This document shows, in pieces, positions 19,390 through 28,405 of a stretch of DNA of 64,000 nucleotides. The DNA lies in contig JAISKC010000028.1 of assembly GCA_031261345.1 (NCBI GenBank), forward strand, positions 1 to 64,000, written 5' to 3'. Made by a program: the position numbers and the translations under genes. Every line of letters starts with the position of its first letter. Position 1 is the first letter of the stretch. The notes beneath the pieces were generated by a model. It was not told the DNA's origin, did no database searches, and saw nothing but the letters and a program-made list of their open reading frames with translations. Source of the stretch: Eubacteriales Family XIII. Incertae Sedis bacterium. Lineage in GTDB: Bacteria; Bacillota; Clostridia; Peptostreptococcales; Anaerovoracaceae.

Positions 19390-21768
19390 ATGTTTATGGA
19401 AATGACAAAGAAAAAGATGGACCGGTGGCGGGTTTTGGCACTCGCTATCACGCTCGTATTGGTAGGGACGGTGATGACACCCCCCTTCGTAGGCACGGCC
19501 AGTGCTACCGACTATGCTGGTGAAGATTTGCTACTTGTTGTTTCAAGTGGAACCTATAGCGGCGGTGATGATTTCGGTGTAGATCATGTAGTTGATTCGA
19601 ATATCTTAGAACCTCATAAGATAGAGTATCGCTACTCGGAGACTTCAAGTGATCCTCTTGCTGACTATGAAGATTGGACTGAGTGGTCTTCTGACTCACC
19701 ATACTTTAGGAATGTGGGCACATACTACGTTCAGGCTCGAGCCGTTGTTGGCGTTGAGGGTGATGATACCGAATATGCACGTTCCTACGTCGAGGAGATA
19801 GTGATAGAGAAGGCACCGTTGGAAATCACGCCCGTTGCTAATCCGAATCCTGTTCCTTACGGAACGGCTCCATCGGAAATTGACTACAGCTATACTGTCG
19901 ATGGTTTCTTGGCTGATGATGGTTTTGCATTAGGGCAAACACCTACTGTGACAAGTACATATTCAGCAAACACTGAGTCTGGCACAGAATTATCCTTGAC
20001 ATTGATTCTCGGGGTACTAAATGAACCAGCAAGTGGAAATTACGATATTCATATTAACCCTGCAAAGCTATATGTAGGGAAAGCAACTCTCACGGGTGAC
20101 TTGACGTTGGGAAGTATCGACGCGGTTTATGACAATAATGCTCATGCAGCTGTGCTTGATGATTCCGCTTTTGCAGATGCTACCTACACTAAGGAGTATC
20201 GCACAGGCGAAACGTATACACCTGATGGAAATTGGAGCGATTGGGCTACTGATGTTCCCTCATTCACCAATGTCGGTACATATTTTGTTCAGGCTCAAAT
20301 CATCGGAAACGGAAATTATGATGGAACTGTTGTGAGCAATATTGCTGCTGTAGAAATCAAACCTTTTGTCGTAAAGATAGAAACGTTTGCGGATCCTGCT
20401 TCTGTGGTTTATGGAACCGATCCGGCAGATATAGAATATGGCTACAACTTGTTGACAGGTAGTGATGATGACTGGTTGACGGATAAGCTCGGAAATCCGA
20501 ATGTGTATAGTGCTTACACAGCTAATACGCCTGTTACGGAAGAGGGTGTCCCCGTTGAGATCACGTTACCAGAGCTAGGCAATGCAAACTACAATTATCA
20601 GGTTGTGCGTGGGATTCTTACTGTTGAAAAGGCAGTGGCAACCGTATCTGTTGACAACGTGAGCAGGGGTATCGGCGGATCCGATCCTGCTCTTTCTGCA
20701 CGCACGACCGGTTTCATCAATGGCGACGCTCCCGAGGTAGGAACTGATTACTGGCTCGAACGTACACCAGGGGAGGCGATAGACGATTATCCCATCGTCA
20801 TTCGCGCGACCGTTACAAAAGAAAGCCTCGGAAATTATGATATCACATGGGAAGACGGAACGCTTTCGATTACTGATGACTATAGTGCCGTGCCCGAAAT
20901 TTCAATCGTCGGTAAGAGTCTGACTGCGACCTACGACAAGGGTGAACATTCGGTTTCCGGTGTGTCCATCAATGAGGATCATGCGCTGCCGGGCGGTTGG
21001 CAGGTCTACTATAGCACAAGCGGAGCGAGCGGAAAGAATGCCACTTCGGGCGTTTCGAATACCGTCGGAGATGTTCGCGTCCTTTTCAACGGATACGATG
21101 TTTCGCAGGACATTCTTGCTTCTGGCAAACTTACTTCTACCGATGGCAAACTCGTCATCAAGAAGGTGAATGTTACTGTCACGGTTGATACTTGGGCGAA
21201 GACTGTCGGTGATGATGATCCTGTGTTCACGGGGGAGATCAGTGGACTGCTTTCGGGTGAAAAGATTGGAACCGTGACTTATGGCAGGGTTTCTGCCGAT
21301 GCGGACAAGGAAGCTGTCGGCTCAAAGATTGGAATCACGGCTAAGGTTTCGAATCTCAATGCGAATTACTCGGTGACCGTTGTTGACGGAACTCTTACTA
21401 TTGAGGATAGCGACGAGGTGATCGGCGGCGGTGAAGGCGAGCTTTCTGGCGGTGAAGGCGGTGCGATTGTTCCTGATGAAGGAAATGCCGGTTTGAGTGG
21501 TCTTGCGGTGGCTACGAACCGTGCGGCGGCTGTCTCTAATGCTGATGTGCCCGATGTTCTGACTCCTGCTTCTGTAGGGGATTCTACGAAGGCAAAGGTT
21601 TCTGATGACAATATTTCTGATGAGAATACTCCTTTGTCGGCGGCTGAAGATGAGGGTGAGGTCGGTGGTTTGTCCGCCGGTGTCATTATCCCAATCGTGA
21701 TTGCGGCATTGGGTCTGCTAGTGGTCATAGCGTTGGTGGTACGTGGCCGGAAGAAGCTTACTGCTTAG
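19390..21768 (+). CDS. MBG-domain surface protein with C-terminal transmembrane anchor
   Basis: ATG 19390 is chosen because AAAGGAG lies 8 nt upstream; an earlier in-frame TTG at 19372 would overlap that site. The protein has about 792 residues. A signal peptide (VLALAITLVLVGTVM, cleavage near ATA-SA-TD) is followed by repeated domains of the MBG type, with the hallmarks VYGTDPADIEY, 'GNYDI' and 'NYNYQVVRGILTVEKA'. Two further copies start with ITPVANPNPVPYGTAPS and VTVDTWAKTVGDDDP. A Ser/Ala/Glu-rich linker leads to a final helix (VIIPIVIAALGLLVVIALVV) and RGRKK, which fixes it in the membrane with the bulk outside. No sortase motif is visible. Ligand unknown; the association with the LRR protein suggests a shared surface role. 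Confidence 0.8.
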   Translation: MFMEMTKKKMDRWRVLALAITLVLVGTVMTPPFVGTASATDYAGEDLLLVVSSGTYSGGDDFGVDHVVDSNILEPHKIEYRYSETSSDPLADYEDWTEWSSDSPYFRNVGTYYVQARAVVGVEGDDTEYARSYVEEIVIEKAPLEITPVANPNPVPYGTAPSEIDYSYTVDGFLADDGFALGQTPTVTSTYSANTESGTELSLTLILGVLNEPASGNYDIHINPAKLYVGKATLTGDLTLGSIDAVYDNNAHAAVLDDSAFADATYTKEYRTGETYTPDGNWSDWATDVPSFTNVGTYFVQAQIIGNGNYDGTVVSNIAAVEIKPFVVKIETFADPASVVYGTDPADIEYGYNLLTGSDDDWLTDKLGNPNVYSAYTANTPVTEEGVPVEITLPELGNANYNYQVVRGILTVEKAVATVSVDNVSRGIGGSDPALSARTTGFINGDAPEVGTDYWLERTPGEAIDDYPIVIRATVTKESLGNYDITWEDGTLSITDDYSAVPEISIVGKSLTATYDKGEHSVSGVSINEDHALPGGWQVYYSTSGASGKNATSGVSNTVGDVRVLFNGYDVSQDILASGKLTSTDGKLVIKKVNVTVTVDTWAKTVGDDDPVFTGEISGLLSGEKIGTVTYGRVSADADKEAVGSKIGITAKVSNLNANYSVTVVDGTLTIEDSDEVIGGGEGELSGGEGGAIVPDEGNAGLSGLAVATNRAAAVSNADVPDVLTPASVGDSTKAKVSDDNISDENTPLSAAEDEGEVGGLSAGVIIPIVIAALGLLVVIALVVRGRKKLTA

Positions 21769-21787
21769 GAGTTGATGGATAAGGGAT

Positions 21788-21850
21788 AGATTGCCACGCT
21801 TCGCTCGCAATGACGTGGTGTGGATTGCGGGTCGGAGCCCGCAATGACAG
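21788..21850. repeat. Two palindromic repeats after the MBG gene
   Basis: A GATTGCCACGCTTCGCTCGC variant (about 21788-21815) and a full family A unit (21822-21850) follow the stop codon. They could act as a hairpin end for the surface-protein operon. Confidence 0.8.
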
Positions 21851-21873
21851 TGATTTATTGGCAATGACAGAGT

Positions 21874-21937
21874 GAGGGGTCTCGGAGGTTTCCGAGGCTC
21901 CTTGCTTGTACGGCGGCATACTGATAGAATGTATGTA
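21874..21937 (+). promoter_or_regulatory. Promoter-bearing direct repeat, copy 1, upstream of the AF2212/PIN pair
   Basis: The unit has a hairpin CTCGGA-GGTT-TCCGAG (21881-21896), then TTGCTT (21902-21907) and TAGAAT (21925-21930) at exactly 17 bp spacing, a good sigma-A-type promoter. A second copy with the same spacing lies at 22605-22670. Transcription would start near 21937, about 40 bases before the antitoxin gene. Confidence 0.6.
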
Positions 21938-21979
21938 AATGAAGCGGAATGCGTGAGATTTTAGAGGAGGAGTACAGAT

Positions 21980-22198
21980 ATGGAAGCGGTGAATGCTTAT
22001 TATAATGGGCACACATTTGTACCGACAAAACCTATAAAAGTTAAAAAAAATCAAAGGGCGATTGTCACGATACTTGATGAAACTATTGAGCAGGGCAAAA
22101 AGAGTCTCTTGGATTTTGTCGGTGTTCTGAATCAGGAAGATGGTGCCAATATCATGGAGGCCATCAAAGATGCAGAGAGAATTGACAATGAGTGGTAG
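21980..22198 (+). CDS. AF2212-like antitoxin of a PIN-domain toxin
   Basis: 72 residues. The N-terminal half (AYYNGHTFVPTKPIKVKK) follows the AF2212/DUF104 pattern of a small beta-rich DNA-binding antitoxin ('A.Y.nG.f.P..P..l..g..v.v.i'). The acidic C-terminal half would wrap the toxin. A GGAGGAG site lies about 8 bases ahead of ATG 21980. Its last 11 bases overlap the toxin start, the usual layout of a type II module. The expected roles are neutralising the toxin and repressing their shared promoter. Confidence 0.7.
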   Translation: MEAVNAYYNGHTFVPTKPIKVKKNQRAIVTILDETIEQGKKSLLDFVGVLNQEDGANIMEAIKDAERIDNEW

Positions 22199-22586
22199 TC
22201 TATTAGACACTAGTTTTGTTATACATATTTTGCAGGGTGACGATGTCGCTGTTGAACTTTACAAGTCGTTGGAAGAAGTATATGTGCCGGTCATTGTGAT
22301 TGGTGAACTCCTTTATGGAGTGAACAAATCTGCAAAGAATAAACAGGTGTCCAACCGCGAAGAAATAAACGAGGCTATTGAAACATTGCCTGTGCTTGGT
22401 GTTGACGAGGAGACTGCGTCGATATATGCTGACGTCAAATATTCGCTGTTTAAAGCCGGATATACATTACCCGAGAATGATATTTGGATTTCTGCTATAG
22501 CAAAGCAAAATGATTTATCCGTTGTAACATATGATTTGCATTTTGAGCATGTCGAAGGGGTTTCTGTAATCCATCTTGATACTTAG
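22188..22586 (+). CDS. PIN-domain (VapC-type) toxin ribonuclease
   Basis: The start is placed at ATG 22188, just inside the antitoxin gene, because residues before it (from 22140) read the antitoxin in another frame; this gives 132 residues, normal for VapC. The acidic metal-binding positions of the PIN fold are visible: Asp in LLDTSFVIHIL, Glu in IGELLYGV, Asp in ENDIWISAIA and Asp in VVTYDLHF. Such proteins cut RNA, often tRNA, when the antitoxin is degraded. The target here cannot be told. It forms a two-gene unit with the upstream antitoxin. Confidence 0.8.
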   Translation: MSGSLLDTSFVIHILQGDDVAVELYKSLEEVYVPVIVIGELLYGVNKSAKNKQVSNREEINEAIETLPVLGVDEETASIYADVKYSLFKAGYTLPENDIWISAIAKQNDLSVVTYDLHFEHVEGVSVIHLDT

Positions 22587-22604
22587 CCTGCAATGATGGC
22601 TTAT

Positions 22605-22670
22605 GAGGGGTCTCGGAGGTTTCCGGTGCTCCTTGTTTGTACGGCAGCATACTGATAGGATGTGTATATG
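22605..22670 (+). promoter_or_regulatory. Promoter-bearing direct repeat, copy 2
   Basis: Near-copy of 21874-21937, with TTGTTT (22633-22638) and TAGGAT (22656-22661) again 17 bp apart. The hairpin of copy 1 is broken here (TCCGGTG for TCCGAGG). It precedes the DUF1016 fragment and, with copy 1, brackets the toxin-antitoxin pair. Confidence 0.5.
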
Positions 22671-22704
22671 CAAAGCGTCAGTAGGCTGAACAAATATAGT
22701 TTTG

Positions 22705-22926
22705 ATGTATTGGGAAGTCGGACGTTATCTCAATTCAGTTGTACTCGATTACAAGCGCGGTGAATATGGAAAAGCAATTCTTGCGACACTGTCGCAAGAA
22801 TTGCAGAAGAAATATGGGAATACTTTTGAGTTATCTAAGCTGCGCAGAATGTTGAAGGTAATGGGATGTGAATTTAGGTGGTTTACTCGAGAAAGGAGGC
22901 TCAAATACAGCGATAATCTCGTGTAA
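22705..22926 (+). pseudogene. DUF1016 (YhcG-type) N-terminal fragment
   Basis: 73 codons beginning MYWEVGRYLNSVVLDYKRGE and continuing YGKAILATLSQELQKKYGNTFELSKLRRM. This matches the DUF1016 N-terminal domain of YhcG-like nucleases, usually about 330-370 residues. The normal first 20-30 residues are missing, the frame loses similarity after LRRML, and the PDDEXK nuclease part is absent. It is a remnant, left beside a toxin-antitoxin module in a repeat-flanked spot typical of gene turnover. Confidence 0.7.
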
Positions 22927-22991
22927 ACGGGGTGTTTTCACATGATTTTACGGTTTTTATGTGAATTTATGCTACTTACTCGATATTTTGT

Positions 22992-23051
22992 GGATTGCTT
23001 CGTTCCTCGCAATGACGGGTGTGGATTGCGGCTCGGGGGCCGCAATGACGG
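22992..23051. repeat. Two palindromic repeats upstream of the MATE gene
   Basis: GGATTGCTTCGTTCCTCGC variant at 22992-23018 and a GCC-arm family A unit at 23023-23051. Confidence 0.8.
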
Positions 23052-23132
23052 GTTGGTGGTTTGGTTCGTGTTTCACTTGTGTGATATACTTAGTGTTCGG
23101 GGAATTTGCACTATTATTACAGGAGGAACAAA

Positions 23133-24656
23133 TTGACTAATCAGGAACTACAGGAACTAAAAGACCGCGAGGAGAAAGAACACGGGGCTATCCTTCGTGA
23201 TGCTGAGGAAAAGATACTCGAGGCCGGTCACAGGGCTTCGGATAAGATACTTGAGGCTGGACATAGAGTAGACGAAATTACTGGTAAAGAGAACGAAAAG
23301 CTCTTGGTGCCGGAGAATAAAATGGGCGTTTTGCCCATAGGCAAGCTGCTTTTCACGATGTCGCTGCCGCCGATGATCTCGATGATCATCAATTCACTTT
23401 ACAACATCATCGACAGCATATGCGTGGCGCAGGTGTCGGAGAACGCGCTCGCGGCCGTCACGCTCGTGTTCCCCGTTCAAATGCTCATCATCTCCATCAT
23501 GGTGGGAATCAGCGTCGGGCTTTCGTCGCTCATCGCCAGACGGCTCGGCGAAAAAAGACAGGCCGATGCCGACAGCGCTGCGGCGCATGGATTTGTCATC
23601 GCAATCGTAGCATGGGCGTTTTTCGCACTCTTCGCAATATTCATCGCACCCTTATTTCTCGGCCTTTATACGGAGGATCCGGAGATACTGGACGGCGCGA
23701 TTTTGTACTGCCGAATAGTGATGATAGGGTCGCTGCCGATGTGCATTGCAATCACCATAGAGAGAATACTTCAGGCGACCGGAAATATGATTTTCCCCAT
23801 GATATTCAATGCCACGGGCGCTATCATCAATGCGATTTTGGCTCCGATTTTCATCATCGGACTCTTGGGAGCTCCGGCGCTGGGCATCATGGGCGCGGGT
23901 ATCGTTGCCGTATTTGGGCAGTCTATCGCGATGATCATAGCCATCATACTATTTGTGGCGAATGAGCATGCCGTTACTGTCAAATTCAAGGGCTTTCGGT
24001 GTAAAGGCGAGATCATAAAGGATATTTTCGCGGTTGGGGCGCCGACCATCGTCATGATGTCGATACAGTCATTTCTCATCACGGGGCTCAATGCGATTCT
24101 CATCTCATATAGCACGACGGCTGTTGCGGTTTTGGGAATATATTACAGGATTCAGACCTTCGTTGTCATGCCTGTTATCGGAATGAATCAGGGCGCGTTG
24201 CCGCTGATGGGCTACAATTTTGGGGCGAAAAAGAAGGCGAGGCTGCTCGAGGTTTACCATAAGGCTATTAAGGTCGCGTTCATCATCATGCTCATTGGCG
24301 TAGCTTTGTTTTGGGTGTTTCCCCGTGAGATTATGTCGATGTTTGCGGCGGGGCCGGAGATGATGGATATGGGTGTGCACGCGCTCAGGGCTATCAGCGT
24401 AAGTTTCTTCTTCGCGCCGTTCGTCATCATTACTATCGGGCTTTTTCAGGCACTCGCACATGGGGCTTATGCTATGATAATTTCTATTATTCGGCAGCTT
24501 GGAATGATACTTCCGGCGGCTTATATTCTCGTGCATCTGTTTGGGGTGAACGGGGCATGGTATGCGTTTCCGGTGGCTGAGGGGACGGCGTTTGTGCTTG
24601 CGTTGCTTTTCCGGAGAAGGATAATGCGTAAGGAGATTGATAGGCTTCCGGGGTGA
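23133..24656 (+). CDS. MATE-family multidrug/cation efflux transporter
   Basis: A TTG start at 23133 follows AGGAGG by 6-7 bases; the longer frame from 23106 would run through that site. The protein has 507 residues, longer than the usual 450 because of a charged N-terminal helix of about 60 residues (repeated ILEAGHR units) before the membrane part. The rest shows the twelve hydrophobic segments of MATE proteins in two similar halves, with LPPMISMIINSLYNIIDSIC in the first half and GMNQGALPLMGYNFGAKK, the family's second-half signature, later. It resembles the MepA/DinF-type branch. It would export cationic compounds using a Na+ or H+ gradient; the substrate is unknown. The cytoplasmic N-terminal coiled segment is unusual. 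Confidence 0.85.
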   Translation: MTNQELQELKDREEKEHGAILRDAEEKILEAGHRASDKILEAGHRVDEITGKENEKLLVPENKMGVLPIGKLLFTMSLPPMISMIINSLYNIIDSICVAQVSENALAAVTLVFPVQMLIISIMVGISVGLSSLIARRLGEKRQADADSAAAHGFVIAIVAWAFFALFAIFIAPLFLGLYTEDPEILDGAILYCRIVMIGSLPMCIAITIERILQATGNMIFPMIFNATGAIINAILAPIFIIGLLGAPALGIMGAGIVAVFGQSIAMIIAIILFVANEHAVTVKFKGFRCKGEIIKDIFAVGAPTIVMMSIQSFLITGLNAILISYSTTAVAVLGIYYRIQTFVVMPVIGMNQGALPLMGYNFGAKKKARLLEVYHKAIKVAFIIMLIGVALFWVFPREIMSMFAAGPEMMDMGVHALRAISVSFFFAPFVIITIGLFQALAHGAYAMIISIIRQLGMILPAAYILVHLFGVNGAWYAFPVAEGTAFVLALLFRRRIMRKEIDRLPG

Positions 24657-24662
24657 ACGGGC

Positions 24663-24735
24663 TGGATTGCGGGTCGGGGCCCGCAATGACAGGGGTCGGA
24701 GCCCGCAATGACAGTGGTTGAGCCCGCAATGACGG
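24663..24735. repeat. Family A repeat with two truncated copies in tandem
   Basis: Full unit 24663-24691 (GGATTGCGGG, TCGGGG, CCCGCAATGACAG), then GGTCGGAGCCCGCAATGACAG and GGTTGAGCCCGCAATGACGG, which keep only the right arm. The right arm plus its ATGAC tail seems to be the part that multiplies. Similar right-arm ladders are seen at 62187-62224. Confidence 0.8.
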
Positions 24736-24762
24736 GGTGTTGACAGTATTGGAGGTGATTTT

Positions 24763-25518
24763 ATGAGATTTGTTACTTGGAATGTCAATGGGCTTCGGGC
24801 TGCGCTTGGCAAGGGCTTTGTTGATTTTTGCAATGATACTGCTGCCGATGTCTACTGTGTGCAGGAGACCAAGATGCAGGAGGGGCAGGCTGAGGTCGAT
24901 TTGCCGGAATATAGTCAATTTTGGAACAGTGCGGAAAAGAAGGGTTACTCGGGCACGGCTGTGTTCAGCAAGCCTTCTCCTGTGGCTGTTTCATGCGACA
25001 TTGACGCTATAGGACACGACAGCGAGGGGCGGTCTATCACGGTGGACTACGGGGATTTTTACCTTGTGAACGAATACACGCCGAATTCGCAGGACGGGCT
25101 TCGGCGGCTTGATTATCGTATGGAATGGGAGGACGCGAGGCGGGCTTATCTTCAGAAGCTCGATGAAAAGAAGCCTGTGATCTTGTGCGGAGACCTCAAC
25201 GTGGCGCACAATGAAATCGACCTGAAGAATCCCAAGTCGAATCACAAGAATGCAGGGTTTTCCGATGAGGAGAGGGCGAAGTTTTCGGAGCTTCTCGATG
25301 CTGGGTTTGTGGACGGGTTTCGCTATCTTTATCCTGATAAGGAGGGGGCTTATACGTGGTGGTCTTATCGGTTCAATGCGCGCGCCAATAATGCGGGGTG
25401 GCGGATAGATTACTGGTTGGTTTCTGAGCGGATAAAGGATAAGATAAAGGATATAGTGATTTTTTCGGAGGTGTTCGGGAGCGACCACTGTCCGGTTTTG
25501 ATTGATATTGAGGTGTAG
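24763..25518 (+). CDS. xth: Exodeoxyribonuclease III (AP endonuclease)
   Basis: 251 residues, the normal length of the ExoIII/Xth family of the endonuclease-exonuclease-phosphatase fold. Family motifs are all present: TWNVNGLRA at the start, QETKMQ (metal-binding Glu), SGTAVFSK, CGDLNVAH (catalytic Asp and Asn), RIDYWLVS and the final GSDHCPV with catalytic Asp-His. The enzyme cuts DNA 5' to abasic sites and removes 3' blocking groups during base-excision repair in the cytoplasm. A strong GGAGGTGAT site lies just ahead of ATG 24763. It stands between repeat clusters and shows no operon partner. Confidence 0.95.
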   Translation: MRFVTWNVNGLRAALGKGFVDFCNDTAADVYCVQETKMQEGQAEVDLPEYSQFWNSAEKKGYSGTAVFSKPSPVAVSCDIDAIGHDSEGRSITVDYGDFYLVNEYTPNSQDGLRRLDYRMEWEDARRAYLQKLDEKKPVILCGDLNVAHNEIDLKNPKSNHKNAGFSDEERAKFSELLDAGFVDGFRYLYPDKEGAYTWWSYRFNARANNAGWRIDYWLVSERIKDKIKDIVIFSEVFGSDHCPVLIDIEV

Positions 25519-25539
25519 AGGGATGGCGGATAGTGAGAT

Positions 25540-25567
25540 GGATCCCGTGTCGAGCACGGGATGACAG
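25540..25567. repeat. Family C palindromic repeat
   Basis: GGATCCCGTG, TCGA, then GCACGGGATGACAG. The arms ATCCCGTG/CACGGGAT differ from family A, but the ATGACAG tail is shared. Four bare GGATGACAG or GGATGACGG tails follow up to 25620. Confidence 0.75.
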
Positions 25568-25634
25568 TGATAGGATGACAGTTGGTGGGATGACGGTGTG
25601 ATGGGATGACAGTGATGATTGGGATGGCGGTTTG

Positions 25635-28319
25635 ATGGGTTTAGTGTTTTTTCTGACTACTGTTTTGTTTTTGGTGCTTTGGCTGGTTGAGCGGAAGCGT
25701 TGTGTTGGATTGCGCAGGGAGCTTTGGAGTCGGGATACCGCCGCGTCTGTGCAAAGGGTCGCTACGCAGGCGCCTACACGGTCAACCCCTGCGCAGGAGG
25801 ACAGTGTTGACGGGGAGACTACCAATCCCTTTTATAAGGGGGAAGTGTCTCGCCAGACTGCGCCTAGCACAGGTCCGCGCTTTGCTTCATATGGCAAGGT
25901 TGCGGCTCGTCCCAAGGTGGATTCTCGGATTCGAAATCTGAACATTGTTCTTTATATCGCCAGTTTTCTGATTGTTTCGGGGGCCGCTGCTATCATCAGC
26001 ACTTCCGTCAATCCTCTTGCTCGGCTTATGATTTTGATTGTCATTACTGCTATATTCTACATGGCGGGCGTTTTGATTTATCTGCTCTCGGAGCGGCTTC
26101 GTCCCGCCGGCATAGCCTTCACATCTACGGGCATCGCCATCATTCCGTTTTTGGGCATTGCCCTTTATTACTTCGCGGCACTTCCTGCCACTACATCGTG
26201 GCTTCTGACGTCGGCGATCGGGCTGTTCGCAACCGTCATCGCCACCTGCGTACTAAAAAATCAGGTCGTGTCGTTCCTGTCATTCGGCTTCATACTATCG
26301 ACGGTATGCTCGCTCGTCGGGACGCTCGGGCTCGCCATCGTCTGGTATTTTGCGGTTTTGATGTTCATCTCCATCGTCTGTTCAGCTATCACACTTCTGA
26401 AACCTTCGCTCATACCGGACGTGATAAAAAGGCCGATAGAACTCACAGGGCGTTTCGTCGCACCGGCAACCCTTGTGGCCAGCTTATTTGCAATTACTTA
26501 TGCACATCCGCCGATGTACAGTGTACTATTCGTCCTTATTACTGGACATTTCCTCGTGGAATTCCTCAAGACACACCTGGGCGTCTACGGCATATTGATT
26601 CGGGCTTTCGCGCAAATTTCAGTCATAATCATAGTCTTGGAAGTCTGCGGCGCGGAGCCGTTCGCCGCTTTGGTGCCGAGGGTATATCACACGCTTGCAA
26701 TCGCCATTTTCGCGACGGCGGTCCTGCAAATGGCCTGCAGCGTTGTCTTGAAAAGGAGAATCCCTGACCAAATCTTGGGCGGACAGCTACCTTGGATCAT
26801 CGCTCAAACGTTGGTAGCTCTCATCTCCATTCCCGTATACATGTTGGCATTCGGGCAGTCTGTCTCGGCGGCGTTCGGGTATGCGGGCGGCAATTCTATA
26901 TTCGTGGTGACGATTTTGGTCATTTTGAGCGCATTCTATACGTATTTCAGCCTCAGCACAAGGAAAATTCATTTTGCGTGTTTCCCACTCGCGGCGTCGG
27001 TTGCCGTCGTGTTTGAGCTTTGCAGGTTCGTCTTCTATCCGCATGTCCTGCCGTGGAAATACGTCATGCTCATTTTCGTGCTTTTGGCGGTTTTGGTGCT
27101 CGTGCAGATGTGCGTGCTCGCGCTTGGCCTGAGCAAGATTCGGGAAAAGGCAGGCACGGTCCTCAAGGCGAATATATTCTTCACGATAGCGTTCCACATA
27201 TATTTCGATTGCGCCATTCTGATAGGGGCGATGCAGCCTTTTAGGGAAATCGCATTGGGCTTTTCTTTGCTCGCGGCGGCCTGTTCCGCGGGCTTGCTCG
27301 TATATATTTCCGGCTTGGTCTCCGATCGCAAAACTCCCTACTTTAGGGCGTTTAAGATTTTGACGGTGATTGCGACGCTCATTTATCTTTTGTTTTCCAT
27401 GTCGTTCGGTGATGACATTTCGAGGATTTTGGGCAGCTTGGTTGCTCTTGCGGCGGCGGCCTTGCTCTATTATCTGTCGAGAAAGATAAAGTGGGCTTGG
27501 CTCGATATAGCATGCGGGCTTTTCATAAGTGGCGCGGTCTATGATTTCATAGGTTGGGCGGCCTACTTCGATTCGTATTTTTCGGCATTTATTACTTCCG
27601 TCATCACCTCGGCTATCTGCTATGCCTTGTATCATGTCAACTATCGGGTGGGCGAAAAAGCTCCGTTCAGATACCGAACGTATTTCATCTTCGCGTTGGT
27701 TTTCCTCGCGGCGGCGAGTGCGAACATAGAGGAGCGCTTGATATACGCGTCTCCGTTTGAGAAATTTGCCTCTGCAACGGCTTTGCTCGCCTGTGCTGCT
27801 ATCGTCGTCCTGTTCGGGCGGACGCACAGGCAGAAAATATTCACGGAGGCCGGCGTGTACGTGAGTGCCGCGGCCATCACGAATTACTTGGCATTGATGC
27901 TTCCTTACACCATCAGGGACAGCGTGCTCGCTGACGGGATAATAGTAATTCTCGGCACTTATGTCTTTGCGGCCTCGTGCCTTTTGGTGGGCTTGAAACT
28001 GACGAAGCAGGGGCAGGGCAGGACGGTTCGGCTAATAGTGGCGGCGGGTATCCTGACTTTGGGCACGGGCATGCAGGCTTTGTCGTTCTTCGGCGTTTTG
28101 AGCGTGAGTTACCAAATACTGTTCCTCGTTGAAATGTTGGCGCTCCTCGTGATAGGTGCTCTGCAAAAGAGGCAATGGCTGATGTGGTGGGGTGTGGTCG
28201 GCACCGTCATATCCATCCTTTACTTCATGAAATCCTACGTCTGGCTGATGTTGCTGTTCCTAGGCGCAGTCCTGATAGCAATAGTGGTCTGGCGCTTGAT
28301 GAAGGTTGGAAAAAAGTAA
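25635..28319 (+). CDS. Large polytopic membrane protein of unknown function
   Basis: 894 residues from ATG 25635. One N-terminal membrane helix is followed by a soluble stretch of about 90 residues and then by some twenty or more hydrophobic segments to the C-terminus. The first of these, LNIVLYIASFLIVSGAAAII, begins a pattern seen in DUF2157- or SCO7613-like membrane proteins, but I cannot assign a family firmly. The soluble stretch contains a family B repeat relic read as APSTGPRFA (25862-25887). There are no catalytic motifs that I can see. It is followed by an intergenic region rather than a partner gene. Confidence 0.6.
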   Translation: MGLVFFLTTVLFLVLWLVERKRCVGLRRELWSRDTAASVQRVATQAPTRSTPAQEDSVDGETTNPFYKGEVSRQTAPSTGPRFASYGKVAARPKVDSRIRNLNIVLYIASFLIVSGAAAIISTSVNPLARLMILIVITAIFYMAGVLIYLLSERLRPAGIAFTSTGIAIIPFLGIALYYFAALPATTSWLLTSAIGLFATVIATCVLKNQVVSFLSFGFILSTVCSLVGTLGLAIVWYFAVLMFISIVCSAITLLKPSLIPDVIKRPIELTGRFVAPATLVASLFAITYAHPPMYSVLFVLITGHFLVEFLKTHLGVYGILIRAFAQISVIIIVLEVCGAEPFAALVPRVYHTLAIAIFATAVLQMACSVVLKRRIPDQILGGQLPWIIAQTLVALISIPVYMLAFGQSVSAAFGYAGGNSIFVVTILVILSAFYTYFSLSTRKIHFACFPLAASVAVVFELCRFVFYPHVLPWKYVMLIFVLLAVLVLVQMCVLALGLSKIREKAGTVLKANIFFTIAFHIYFDCAILIGAMQPFREIALGFSLLAAACSAGLLVYISGLVSDRKTPYFRAFKILTVIATLIYLLFSMSFGDDISRILGSLVALAAAALLYYLSRKIKWAWLDIACGLFISGAVYDFIGWAAYFDSYFSAFITSVITSAICYALYHVNYRVGEKAPFRYRTYFIFALVFLAAASANIEERLIYASPFEKFASATALLACAAIVVLFGRTHRQKIFTEAGVYVSAAAITNYLALMLPYTIRDSVLADGIIVILGTYVFAASCLLVGLKLTKQGQGRTVRLIVAAGILTLGTGMQALSFFGVLSVSYQILFLVEMLALLVIGALQKRQWLMWWGVVGTVISILYFMKSYVWLMLLFLGAVLIAIVVWRLMKVGKK

Positions 28320-28405
28320 GTGTGAATTTTTTATGTAAATTTTTTCGAAGTTTTTTGAAAAAATGTGCTTGTTTATATTGGTAGTTCGTGTATACTGAGA
28401 GTAGA

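Noticed and set aside
24105..24833. 242-codon minus-strand frame over the MATE gene end and repeats
   Set aside because: It is the antisense of the transporter plus translated palindromic repeats, rich in His, Arg and Pro, with no support as a gene.
26787..27827. 346-codon open frame on the minus strand
   Set aside because: It lies wholly within the membrane protein gene and reads as Arg/Glu/Gln-rich shadow sequence without family features.
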